Of a stretch of 18,134 nucleotides of DNA, positions 8,060 to 15,756 are shown piece after piece. The stretch comes from Dysgonamonadaceae bacterium (GTDB lineage Bacteria; Bacteroidota; Bacteroidia; Bacteroidales; Azobacteroidaceae), in the NCBI GenBank assembly GCA_031255425.1, contig JAIRSN010000102.1:1-18134 (forward strand). Direction: 5' to 3'. The position numbers and the translations under genes were made by a program. The notes beneath the pieces are model-generated. The model did no database searches and was not told the origin of the DNA. It worked only from the letters and a program-made list of their open reading frames with translations. Positions within the stretch are counted from its first letter, which is position 1, and each line of letters starts with the position of its first letter.

Positions 8060-10345
8060 ATGAAAACAACCGTTTCCCGCGTATTATTCGCCGCTGTCTG
8101 CCTCTTAACGGCAGAAGCATTTATCGCAGAAGAAGCCGCCGCCCTGACCGTTGTCAGGCAGACCGGATGGCTGGAAAGCGCTTTCGTAACCTGGCAACCG
8201 GTCGCCGGCGCCGAAAGTTATAACGTCTATTATTCCGGCGAAGGAATAAGTAACAAAAAGATCGACACGCAGTTGATCCGCCGTTACAACGATTATTTCC
8301 GCGCCGATGTACCCGGGTTGAAAGCCGGCAGTTACACCCTGGCGGTGAAAGCCGTCGACGGCAACGGCGCCGAATTCGACAGCGCAACAACGGATGCCGT
8401 AACCGTGTTGCCGCACGACCGGAGCGGCTTTGCTTTCTCGAAGCAATCGCCCTCCTTCGGAACCTCCTCCGGAGCCTACAACGACGACGGTACGTTGCGG
8501 GCCGGAGCCAAGGTGATTTACCTCACCGAACAAACGGCAAATTCGATAACGCTCGATGTGATCACATCCGACAAAGGCGCCCTTACGTCCTGCACCGGAA
8601 TCGGCCCGGTTCTCACCGCCCGTCAGAAAGGGTATGACAACACCCCGCTGGCAATCCGCCTGATCGGGAAAGTGACTGCCGCCACAATGCAGTCCTCAAC
8701 CGGTGCATTGGGAAGCGACAACGACTTGCAAATAAAAGGAAAAGGGTATACCGAATTGAATACAACCGTCGAAGGAATCGGCGACGACGCCACGGCATAC
8801 GGATGGGGTATCCTGGTGCGCAACTGTATGAACATCGAAATCCGCAACATCGGATTTATGGACTTCCCCGAAGACGGCGTATCGCTGAATACCAGCAACC
8901 GGAACATCTGGGTACACCACTGCGATTTCTTTTACGGACAGGACAAAGGCGGCGACAAAGCCAAAGGCGACGGATCGCTCGACAGCAAGGAATCGGGGTA
9001 TACGACATTTTCGTACAACCACTTCTGGGATGCCGGAAAGTGCAACCTGCTGGGCAACGGAGTCGAATCGCCCGAATACCTTACCTATCATCACAATTGG
9101 TACGATCATTCCGACAGCCGCCACCCGCGCGTGCGCTTCCACACCGTGCATGTCTACAATAATTATTACGACGGCATCGCAAAATACGGCATCGGCGCCA
9201 CACGAAACAGCTCCATTTTTTCCGAAAACAATTACTTTATCAAATGCAAATCGCCCATGCTGATTTCCCAGCAGGGAACAGACGTGAACAACGGAGCCAA
9301 GGGTACTTTCAGCAGTGAAGACGGCGGAATCATCAAGGCTTACAACAATCACCTCGAAGCCTACAACCGGTATGTGCCGTATTCCCAAAACAATGTGGAG
9401 TTTGACGCATACGATGTGGACGTGCGCACGGAAACCGTCCCAAGTACGGTGAAAACGAAAAAAGGCGGCTTCACCTACAACAACTTCGACACCAACGCCT
9501 CCATCACCGGCGCGTCCGTGTATCCATGCACGGTGGACGAGGTTGAGGCGGTTCCCGCTAAAGTCAGGCAATACGCAGGGCGTATCGAAGGGGGCGACCT
9601 GAAATTCACCTTTGCCGACAGCGACAACACGCTCGCCGACGATCCCGTCCCGGCTATTGCCAACGCGATCAAGAACTACACCAGCCCTTTGAAGGCAATT
9701 CAGGGTGAGGGCAACGGCAGTGGCGAAGGCGGTGGTGAAGGTGGAGGCGAAGGCGGCGGCGACGACGATCCGCCGGTTACCGGCAACGGCGGCGGTTTGT
9801 GCGAAATCATGGCGCAAGGCGCGGCTTCCGGATTCACCATCTCCGGCAATACCTCCACCAGCAAAGGAACGGTAACCGTAAACGGCACAAGCTATTCCTG
9901 CTGCTTGAAAATGGAATCCGGCACGAATATCTCCTTTACTGCCGCTTCTCCCGTCGCGCTCACGCTCGTGTTTCTGGCTTCGGAATCCAACAAAAAGGTG
10001 AAGATCGACGGCGTCAATCACACCACTTCCGCACAGGGTGTCCTGGATGTGCAGCTCGCAGCCGGTCTGCACACCATCACCAAGGGCGACACCGCCAACC
10101 TGTTCTACATTGCCCTGGAGACCGGTGACGACCCGTTTACCGCTATGGAAACCCTTTCCGGTCCATCCGTTTACTTCAGCAAGGGCATCGTTTTCAATCC
10201 CGGAAACGACTTTCTACAAGTCTATGACACGGCAGGGCGAATCGTCGCCACCGGCAACAACAATATGGACTTGAGCGCTTTGCCTCACAGCGTTTACCTT
10301 GTTCACGCAGGCAGTTCGGGCAAAGTCATAAAAGTAGTCCGGTAA
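8060..10345 (+). CDS. PL1-family pectate lyase with Fn3-like N-domain, extra C-domain and T9SS sorting tail
   Basis: A modular 761-residue secreted lyase cleaving polygalacturonate by calcium-dependent beta-elimination. Order: signal peptide (about 1-20, possibly longer), a fibronectin-III-like domain (about 28-115, WLESAFVTWQPVAGAESYNVYY), the parallel beta-helix lyase (about 120-540), a Gly/Glu/Asp-rich linker (about 549-579), an unassigned beta-rich domain (about 580-687) and a C-terminal segment (about 695-761, LQVYDTAGRIVATG ... SVYLVHAGSSGKVIKVVR) resembling a T9SS type A sorting domain. Lyase residues align with PelC: D304 and D308 in GDGSLDSKE (calcium), K327 in GKCNLLGN, and R354 and R359 in RHPRVR, R354 matching catalytic R218; spacings are within one residue of PelC. 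It is the only enzyme of the locus with a T9SS tail, so it is probably surface-exposed or released. The methylesterase gene follows after 5 bases. Confidence 0.93.
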   Translation: MKTTVSRVLFAAVCLLTAEAFIAEEAAALTVVRQTGWLESAFVTWQPVAGAESYNVYYSGEGISNKKIDTQLIRRYNDYFRADVPGLKAGSYTLAVKAVDGNGAEFDSATTDAVTVLPHDRSGFAFSKQSPSFGTSSGAYNDDGTLRAGAKVIYLTEQTANSITLDVITSDKGALTSCTGIGPVLTARQKGYDNTPLAIRLIGKVTAATMQSSTGALGSDNDLQIKGKGYTELNTTVEGIGDDATAYGWGILVRNCMNIEIRNIGFMDFPEDGVSLNTSNRNIWVHHCDFFYGQDKGGDKAKGDGSLDSKESGYTTFSYNHFWDAGKCNLLGNGVESPEYLTYHHNWYDHSDSRHPRVRFHTVHVYNNYYDGIAKYGIGATRNSSIFSENNYFIKCKSPMLISQQGTDVNNGAKGTFSSEDGGIIKAYNNHLEAYNRYVPYSQNNVEFDAYDVDVRTETVPSTVKTKKGGFTYNNFDTNASITGASVYPCTVDEVEAVPAKVRQYAGRIEGGDLKFTFADSDNTLADDPVPAIANAIKNYTSPLKAIQGEGNGSGEGGGEGGGEGGGDDDPPVTGNGGGLCEIMAQGAASGFTISGNTSTSKGTVTVNGTSYSCCLKMESGTNISFTAASPVALTLVFLASESNKKVKIDGVNHTTSAQGVLDVQLAAGLHTITKGDTANLFYIALETGDDPFTAMETLSGPSVYFSKGIVFNPGNDFLQVYDTAGRIVATGNNNMDLSALPHSVYLVHAGSSGKVIKVVR

Positions 10346-10350
10346 TCCGT

Positions 10351-11307
10351 ATGAAAAAGATTTTCTTCCTTTACACTTTTCTCGTAATCCTTTTTTCTGC
10401 TTTTGCCGGAGAAAAGGATTACGACATTGTTGTCGACCGCAACGGACGGGGCGATTTCCGCACCATTCAGGAGGCAATTGAATCAATCCGGGCGTTCGAT
10501 CCGGCGGGAACAACCCGCATCCTGATCCGCGAAGGAGTCTACAAAGAGAAATTAGTCCTTCCGACCCACGTTTGCAAGGTGAAGCTGACCGGCGAAAGCC
10601 GCGAGAAAACCATCATCAACTACGACGACCACGCCAATATTGATAAAATGGGAACGTTTCGGACGTATACATTTCTGGTTCGGGGGAATGATATTACGAT
10701 TGAAAACCTCACCATCGAAAACACCGCACAGCCCTTGGGACAAGCCGTTGCCCTGCATCTGGAGGGCGACCGGATTGTTGTCCGGAATTGCCGGATACTC
10801 GGAAACCAGGATACGGTATACGCCGGAAGAGAAAACTGCCGGCATTATTTCGAGAACTGTTACATCGAAGGGACAACCGACTTCATCTTCGGTCCTTCCA
10901 CTTGCTGGTTTGAGGCATGTGAGATTCACTGTAAGAAGAACTCGTTCATCACCGCGGCAAGCACGCCGGAAAATATTCCTTTCGGGTACATCTTCCACCG
11001 GTGTACGGTCACAGTGGCAGACGGCGTAACGAAAGTGTATTTGGGACGCCCGTGGCGTGCATTTGCCATGACCCTGTTCATGGATTGTCTTTTGCCGGAA
11101 GAAATCGCTCCGGAAGGATGGGACAACTGGCGGAATCCCGAAAACGAAACAACAGCCCGCTACATGGAATACAACAATTCCGGCAAAGGTGCGGCTACTG
11201 CCGGACGTGTAAAGTGGGCAAAGACCTTATCTGCCGAAGAAGCCGCCGCTTATACCCTTGAAAACGTGAATGAACACGCAGCCGCTTTTATCTTTTCGGG
11301 GAGGTAG
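10351..11307 (+). CDS. CE8 pectin methylesterase
   Basis: This enzyme removes methyl esters from homogalacturonan, releasing methanol and exposing galacturonate to the lyase and polygalacturonase. The 318-residue beta-helix protein has a short signal peptide (about 1-19, FFLYTFLVILFSAFA) and all family motifs: REGVYKEK, QAVALHL, QDTVY with the acid/base aspartate D154, TTDFIFG with the nucleophile D177, and LGRPWR with R233 and W235. Size matches single-domain bacterial CE8 enzymes. No lipobox or T9SS tail is seen, so it is probably periplasmic. It starts 5 bases after the PL1 stop and is the last gene of the locus; the next gene is on the other strand beyond a repeat array. The pairing with PL1 suggests the locus handles methylated homogalacturonan. 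Confidence 0.95.
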   Translation: MKKIFFLYTFLVILFSAFAGEKDYDIVVDRNGRGDFRTIQEAIESIRAFDPAGTTRILIREGVYKEKLVLPTHVCKVKLTGESREKTIINYDDHANIDKMGTFRTYTFLVRGNDITIENLTIENTAQPLGQAVALHLEGDRIVVRNCRILGNQDTVYAGRENCRHYFENCYIEGTTDFIFGPSTCWFEACEIHCKKNSFITAASTPENIPFGYIFHRCTVTVADGVTKVYLGRPWRAFAMTLFMDCLLPEEIAPEGWDNWRNPENETTARYMEYNNSGKGAATAGRVKWAKTLSAEEAAAYTLENVNEHAAAFIFSGR

Positions 11308-11380
11308 TGTCCCTGTGCGCAGCAGATAACACCGTACTCCTTTAAGATATAAAAGACGTTGCGTGTCCGCCGTCCTTGAA

Positions 11381-11506
11381 AACGAAAATCCGTTAATTTT
11401 TTACTTGTCAGGATACCTGGCAAACGAAAACAGGTTAATTTCTTACCTGCCAGGTCACCTGGCAAACGAAAATATGTTAATTTCTTACTTGCCAGGATGC
11501 CTGGCA
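11381..11506. repeat. Tandem array of three 42-base units, each with a hairpin
   Basis: Units lie at 11381-11422, 11423-11464 and 11465-11506, each exactly 42 bases, with a decayed start of a fourth after 11507. Each has the layout AACGAAAA, three variable bases, GTTAATTT, one variable base, TTAC, then an inverted repeat with variable loop. The third unit's hairpin is TTGCCAGGATGCCTGGCAA, with perfect 8-base arms. The second has a TCA loop, and the first keeps pairing through a G-T pair (TTGTCAGG with CCTGGCAA). The array fills the middle of the 279-base gap (11308-11586) between convergent genes. Both strands are open through it as 14-residue peptide repeats, but no credible start or secretion signal is present, so I treat it as non-coding. 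I see no mobile-element ends or cas genes. Confidence 0.85.
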
Positions 11507-11511
11507 ACCGT

Positions 11512-11554
11512 AAAAAGTTCTCCGGGACGTTTTCAAGTATACCTTTGGTCCCGG
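11512..11554 (-). terminator. Possible terminator of the minus-strand protease gene
   Basis: CCGGGAC (11522-11528) and GTCCCGG (11548-11554) form a 7-base stem with a 19-base loop. Read on the minus strand, the second arm is followed by AGAAC and then TTTTT (from 11516 down to 11512). The gap between stem and T tract and the large loop make it weaker than a standard intrinsic terminator. It begins 32 bases beyond the protease stop codon. Confidence 0.4.
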
Positions 11555-11586
11555 GTATTGGCGCTGAATGTTGGAATGGATGTAAC

Positions 11587-13851
11587 TTAATAAAGGATTT
11601 TTCCCGAATAGGCTTCGTTGCCGCGTAAAATTCGCACAATACCGATTGTTCCGCTGTTTTGCGGTTTCAGAACAACCGAATTTTGTCCTTTTCTCAACGT
11701 TACTTTTTGGATGATTTGTCCGCTTACGGAATAAACCTGCAAGAATCCGGCTTCCGGCAGCTTGCCGGATAAAATCAATGTGTTTTCTTCGCGCAGGTAT
11801 TGCAACGTATTTTCATTCCCGGCTTTAACCGTTGGAATAAATGTTCCGTCGTTGTATCTCAAAAGCGGTTGAATGGCAAGAGAGGTAGCCACCGGTTGTT
11901 GGGAATAGTTGCTTGCCGGCGTCCAAACTCCCTGTTCGGTTTTTATCCATGCGGTATTTGATTCCTCTTCACCCAGTTTGATATTGTGAATGACAAATTT
12001 TTTCGTGTTCGAATACTCGATTTTATAGGCAATAAAAAATTTCTCACCCACTCTCACCGGATTATCAAATGCCACAAAATGTTCGGTTGGATAAGAATTG
12101 GTAGTTATATCTTTGAACGAAAAATTATTCGAGGTATATCCGTAATATTTAGGAAGAAAAGCCTTTTCGGCAATCAGTTTTTCGGGCGATTGCGTCCCGC
12201 TGTAAACTTCTATTTTCACATTCGAGGCATAGGATGAAGGCATGTTAGGCATAAAGAAATACACCCCGTACAAATCGCTTTTCGATTTCAGGTTAAATTC
12301 CTCGGCAAATTCCACGATATTTCGTTTGCTGTTGCCGAACAAAAACAGACCATTCGTCAGGGTATCGGTGTATTGCGTCGCAAGCAATCCCCCTGCTTTA
12401 TTGTAATCGGCATTGCTTACCCTGATAAACGGATTTTCCAGATAAGGGTCGAAGCCATCCAACTGTTTCGTTCCCTTGCCGTTCGGATCCAGATACGTTT
12501 TCAGTTGATTCGATTCATCTTCATTTTCCCAGCCTTTGAAAAAAGCAGCATAAAAATCAGACATTCCATTGGGATTCGTGCCGGTACATGCGGAACTCCC
12601 TCCGGATAAACTCCCCACCAGAAATTGATTACTGTCGAACAAAGGCGACCCGGACGAACCTCCGTGAGTAGAACCAATATTCCACGACGAAATTTTCAAA
12701 TGAGTAGACCGGTCAAAAAGGTTGTTTTTGAAGCTCACCAACTCAGGATTTCCGGCAAACAAGCCGTATCTTTTTGTAGAAGCAGCCGGGTGATGCATAC
12801 TGGTGTAAGGCGGCATGTACTTGTCGGTATCAATACTCCAGCCGGCATAATACGCATTGTAATAAACCGGCGGTTTTTCATGAAATTCCAACAAAGCGAT
12901 GTCTTTCTTTTCAATGATAACTTTCGGTTGAGCAACCGCAATCGACATTTCTTCCGTCCCCTTCATGTTGCTGCCGCAGACCGGGCGGTTATAGTTGAAA
13001 AAAGCGATAACTGTCCCAGCTTGTGTAACATAATGGTCCATTCCCTTATAAATGCCTTTCTCCAAATCACCATTCAAACAGTGAACGGCGGTCAGCACAT
13101 AAGGAGTTTCATCGTTTTCGGTATTGTTGATAAGCGTTCCGGTACAAGTGTAATAACCGTCGATCACCAATAAAACGGTAGCGCGAATCAATGCCTCATC
13201 GCCCTCCGAACAGAGTACATCCGGCATACACAAAAAATATTTGGCTTCGTTGAATTCCTGGTCGCCCGGCTCGCGGCTTCTCAATAGATCCCGGTAATCG
13301 TGATTGACCTCTCCTATTTTTAATTTCCCTTCAAATTCGGCATCGGCAGGTTCCGAATATTCGACGATAATCGCTTCTCCTGCTACCGGTTGTACCGGCA
13401 AAATCTTTCCGGGGGAATTGTTCCGGTAATCGAAAGCGCCGATTACATGCGAACGGTCTTCATTGTATATAAACAAACGTCCACCTTGGGGAAGTGTAAA
13501 TTGAGTGAACAACAGATTAATCGAATAAGCGCCCCGGGAACGAATCCCTACCTGCCAAACTTTCGTGCCATCGTCCAGAATGGTTTCAATACCATCCTTC
13601 CCTTTCTCTATATGGGTATAAAATTTATGGGCAAACTGGTAACCTCTCCATGAGTCGCGCCCGGTTACCTCGTCGGAACTCAGAACCGAATCCAAGTCAA
13701 AAGCCGGCATTTCTATAAAGCCGGCTTTTTCAGAGCTTCTTAAAGTACTACTCTCTAAAAACAAAGGAATCCCACCGTGGCTTACTTGACTCTCAACCAC
13801 CTGATTAATAATCAAGCAAAGTAAAAGAATAACATTTATCCGATTTTTCAT
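11587..13851 (-). CDS. Secreted lysyl-endopeptidase-like serine protease with T9SS sorting tail
   Basis: This 754-residue protein is a trypsin-fold (S1-type) extracellular protease resembling bacterial lysyl endopeptidases. It has a signal peptide (about 1-21), a propeptide-like N-terminal region (about 22-200, including GIRSRGAYSINLLFTQFTLPQGGRLFIYN), a catalytic domain (about 205-470) and a C-terminal region ending in a T9SS-like sorting domain (about 680-754, LQVYSVSGQIIQKVTLRKGQ). Triad candidates are H257 in LTAVHC, D317 in KKDIALLEF and S400 in HGGSSGSPLF; their spacings of 60 and 83 are close to those of Achromobacter protease I. Cysteines around the catalytic core suggest disulfides. 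Lysine specificity is inferred from family likeness only. A promoter-like site lies just upstream, so it is probably a single-gene unit. No direct link to the pectin locus is visible beyond adjacency. Confidence 0.87.
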   Translation of the reverse strand: MKNRINVILLLCLIINQVVESQVSHGGIPLFLESSTLRSSEKAGFIEMPAFDLDSVLSSDEVTGRDSWRGYQFAHKFYTHIEKGKDGIETILDDGTKVWQVGIRSRGAYSINLLFTQFTLPQGGRLFIYNEDRSHVIGAFDYRNNSPGKILPVQPVAGEAIIVEYSEPADAEFEGKLKIGEVNHDYRDLLRSREPGDQEFNEAKYFLCMPDVLCSEGDEALIRATVLLVIDGYYTCTGTLINNTENDETPYVLTAVHCLNGDLEKGIYKGMDHYVTQAGTVIAFFNYNRPVCGSNMKGTEEMSIAVAQPKVIIEKKDIALLEFHEKPPVYYNAYYAGWSIDTDKYMPPYTSMHHPAASTKRYGLFAGNPELVSFKNNLFDRSTHLKISSWNIGSTHGGSSGSPLFDSNQFLVGSLSGGSSACTGTNPNGMSDFYAAFFKGWENEDESNQLKTYLDPNGKGTKQLDGFDPYLENPFIRVSNADYNKAGGLLATQYTDTLTNGLFLFGNSKRNIVEFAEEFNLKSKSDLYGVYFFMPNMPSSYASNVKIEVYSGTQSPEKLIAEKAFLPKYYGYTSNNFSFKDITTNSYPTEHFVAFDNPVRVGEKFFIAYKIEYSNTKKFVIHNIKLGEEESNTAWIKTEQGVWTPASNYSQQPVATSLAIQPLLRYNDGTFIPTVKAGNENTLQYLREENTLILSGKLPEAGFLQVYSVSGQIIQKVTLRKGQNSVVLKPQNSGTIGIVRILRGNEAYSGKILY

Positions 13852-13870
13852 TGTAAAAAAAAAATTTAGA

Positions 13871-13878
13871 CAAAGTTA
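13871..13878 (-). promoter_or_regulatory. -7 promoter element of the protease gene
   Basis: On the minus strand TAACTTTG exactly matches TAnnTTTG. It sits 19 bases upstream of the ATG at 13851, predicting a short leader of roughly 10-15 bases, in the 56-base gap after the ribonuclease stop codon. A clear TTTG -33 box is not seen at the expected distance, so strength is uncertain. Confidence 0.5.
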
Positions 13879-13907
13879 TATAAAAAATGTAGAACTCCCT
13901 CTCTTTT

Positions 13908-15479
13908 TTAAGCTAAAAGACTTCCATCTTTCATATCAAATTCATTTTTATCTTTGTCAAAGAATTTGTATTCGAGAAATCCCAAACTTTGATCGGGAAT
14001 CACTTGTATTCCCATCGAGTAATTTAATTTCCACTTCATTTTCAGGGAATAAAAACCCTGATTAATATAAGCTGCAATGTATGGATGCACGTACAACTTG
14101 AATCTCTTCACTTTTAAATTTTTCACAATATCTTTGACCTTCTTTTCCAGTACGTCAACGAACAGGATCGACGGTTTGACTTCCCCTTTTCCAAAGCAGA
14201 CAGGACATTTTTCTGCTGTTGTAAAATCCAGGACGGGACGAACGCGTTGCCGGGTGATTTGCATCAAACCGAATTTACTGACGGGCAAGATGTTGTGTTT
14301 GGCTCTATCATTAATCATTATCGTCCGCATGTGATCAAATAATTTCTGGCGATTTTCCGACTCTTGCATATCAATGAAATCAATGACAATAATGCCGCCC
14401 ATATCTCGAAGGCGTAATTGTCGTGCAATTTCATCTGCTGCCGCCAGATTTACTTCTTTCGCGGTGTTTTCCTGCCCGCTATTCGACCGGGAACGGTTTC
14501 CGCTATTTACATCAATAACATGCATGGCTTCCGTATGTTCAATAATAAGGTAAGCTCCTTTCTTGAACGTGACGGTTTTGCCAAAACCGGTTTTCAATTG
14601 TCTGGTAACCTGATAATTGTCGAAAATAGGCAATTCGCCTTTGTAATGTTCGATGATCTTTACCCTGTCGGGCGCAATAAGGCTCACATAGTCACGAACT
14701 TCATTATAAACATCTGTGTCATTGATGTAAATATGTTCGAACGAAGGACTAAAAATGTCTCTCAATAGAGCGACCGCTCTTCCTGTTTCTTCATAAACAA
14801 GCGAGGGGGCTTTATTTTTCAATATTTTCACCATATTGTCGTCCCATCGTTTGACCAATGTTTTTAATTCCGTATCAAGTTCCACGACTCGTTTCCCTTC
14901 GGCAGAAGTTCGGACGATCACGGCGAAATTTTTAGGTTTGATACTCTGGATTAATTGTTTTAACCGTACCCTTTCCTCGGTCGATCTTATTTTGTGAGAA
15001 ACAGTTACTTTATCTCCAAAGGGGATGATTACAATGTAGCGGCCGGCGAAAGAAATTTCGCACGACAAGCGGGGACCTTTGGTAGAAATAGGTTCTTTTA
15101 CTATTTGAACCAGCACGGGATCGCCATATTTCAAAACATCGGTAATGCTACCTTCTTTGGGTAAACTGGGTAAATGAATAAATTTGCCGATAGCCGGCAC
15201 CTTTTTTTTGTCGGAAATAGCTGTTTCCAGAAATTTGTTCAGGCTGTTGAAATCAACGCCTAAATCCTGATAGTGAAGAAATGCATCTTTTTTGTATCCA
15301 ACATCCACGAATGCAGCGTTTAAACCCGGCATTAATTTTTTTATTTTGCCAAGATAGATATCTCCTACCGAAAACGATATATTACGCGCCTCTTTTTGAA
15401 ACTCTGCTAATTTTTTATCCTCAAGGACCGCAATAGACACTTCGTTGGATTGAACATCAATTACTAATTCGCTACTCAC
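13908..15479 (-). CDS. rng: Rne/Rng family endoribonuclease (RNase G-like)
   Basis: This single-strand endoribonuclease acts in rRNA maturation and mRNA decay in the cytoplasm. The 523-residue protein has the S1 RNA-binding domain with its usual insertion (about 38-130, GDIYLGKIKKLMPGLNAAFVDVGYKKDAFLHY) and the catalytic core. The metal-binding aspartates are D323 in VIDVNSGN and D367 in IVIDFIDM, matching RNase E D303 and D346. CPVC at 425-428 is the zinc-link motif joining subunits. There is no long disordered C-terminal scaffold, so it is RNase G-like in length. The frame begins with GTG at 15479: an in-frame stop lies four codons upstream and no ATG lies between, while the residues after GTG (SSELVIDVQ) fit the family start. 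It lies downstream of HU and the 30-residue basic protein on the same strand and may share their transcript. A perfect 13-base hairpin lies in its 140-base leader. Confidence 0.94.
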   Translation of the reverse strand: MSSELVIDVQSNEVSIAVLEDKKLAEFQKEARNISFSVGDIYLGKIKKLMPGLNAAFVDVGYKKDAFLHYQDLGVDFNSLNKFLETAISDKKKVPAIGKFIHLPSLPKEGSITDVLKYGDPVLVQIVKEPISTKGPRLSCEISFAGRYIVIIPFGDKVTVSHKIRSTEERVRLKQLIQSIKPKNFAVIVRTSAEGKRVVELDTELKTLVKRWDDNMVKILKNKAPSLVYEETGRAVALLRDIFSPSFEHIYINDTDVYNEVRDYVSLIAPDRVKIIEHYKGELPIFDNYQVTRQLKTGFGKTVTFKKGAYLIIEHTEAMHVIDVNSGNRSRSNSGQENTAKEVNLAAADEIARQLRLRDMGGIIVIDFIDMQESENRQKLFDHMRTIMINDRAKHNILPVSKFGLMQITRQRVRPVLDFTTAEKCPVCFGKGEVKPSILFVDVLEKKVKDIVKNLKVKRFKLYVHPYIAAYINQGFYSLKMKWKLNYSMGIQVIPDQSLGFLEYKFFDKDKNEFDMKDGSLLA

Positions 15480-15554
15480 AATGTTGTTTTAATTTTAGAT
15501 GATAAATAAATAAGAACCTGCTTATCAGGTCTGTTTTTTTACAAGGGGCTAAAT

Positions 15555-15594
15555 ATCAAAGGTTAAAGGTGCGGCGACACATTTAACCTTTGAT
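15555..15594 (-). promoter_or_regulatory. Perfect 13-base inverted repeat in the leader of the Rne/Rng ribonuclease gene
   Basis: ATCAAAGGTTAAA (15555-15567) and TTTAACCTTTGAT (15582-15594) are perfectly complementary around a 14-base loop. It sits between the 30-residue protein gene (stop at 15620) and the ribonuclease start (15479). No T tract follows directly on either strand, so it is not a standard intrinsic terminator. A processing site, a stabilising hairpin or a leader structure through which the ribonuclease controls its own mRNA are possible; the last is known for E. coli RNase E but is only an analogy here. Confidence 0.6.
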
Positions 15595-15619
15595 TTACAT
15601 CAACTAAGAAACAGAACAA

Positions 15620-15712
15620 TTACTTCTTCTTCTTGTGTCTGTTTTTCCTTAGTCTCTTTTTTCGCTTATGCGTAGACATTTTATGTCTTTTTCTTTTTTT
15701 TCCGCTTGGCAT
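15620..15712 (-). CDS. Very small basic protein, AURKAIP1/COX24-like, putative ribosome component
   Basis: A 30-codon gene, ATG at 15712 and TAA at 15622-15620. The product starts MPSGKKRKRHKMSTHKRKKR and continues with LRKNRHKKKK-type residues; nearly two thirds of it is Lys, Arg or His and there are no acidic residues. Such 30-residue proteins are known across Bacteroidota, annotated from memory as AURKAIP1/COX24-domain proteins. That domain occurs in mitochondrial ribosomal protein mS38, and mycobacterial bS22 is a comparable tiny basic ribosomal protein. A role at the ribosome is therefore likely but inferred. It lies 44 bases downstream of the HU gene and upstream of the ribonuclease gene on the same strand. 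The purine-rich strand is low in complexity, but the start and composition match the family too closely for chance. Confidence 0.85.
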   Translation of the reverse strand: MPSGKKRKRHKMSTHKRKKRLRKNRHKKKK

Positions 15713-15756
15713 CGTTATCGTTTTTTGTTAATAATATACCTTAAATGAATTTAAGA

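Noticed and set aside
11381..11506. CRISPR array
   Set aside because: Units are contiguous 42-base tandem copies without unique spacers of uniform length, and no cas genes are near.
11250..11639. Minus-strand frame of 129 codons through the first repeat array
   Set aside because: It overlaps the ends of both flanking genes and is open because a 42-base period keeps one frame; no signal, domain or promoter supports it.
15515..15540. Plus-strand terminator ACCTG-CTTAT-CAGGT followed by a T tract
   Set aside because: The stem has only five pairs, and no plus-strand gene lies upstream that it could end.
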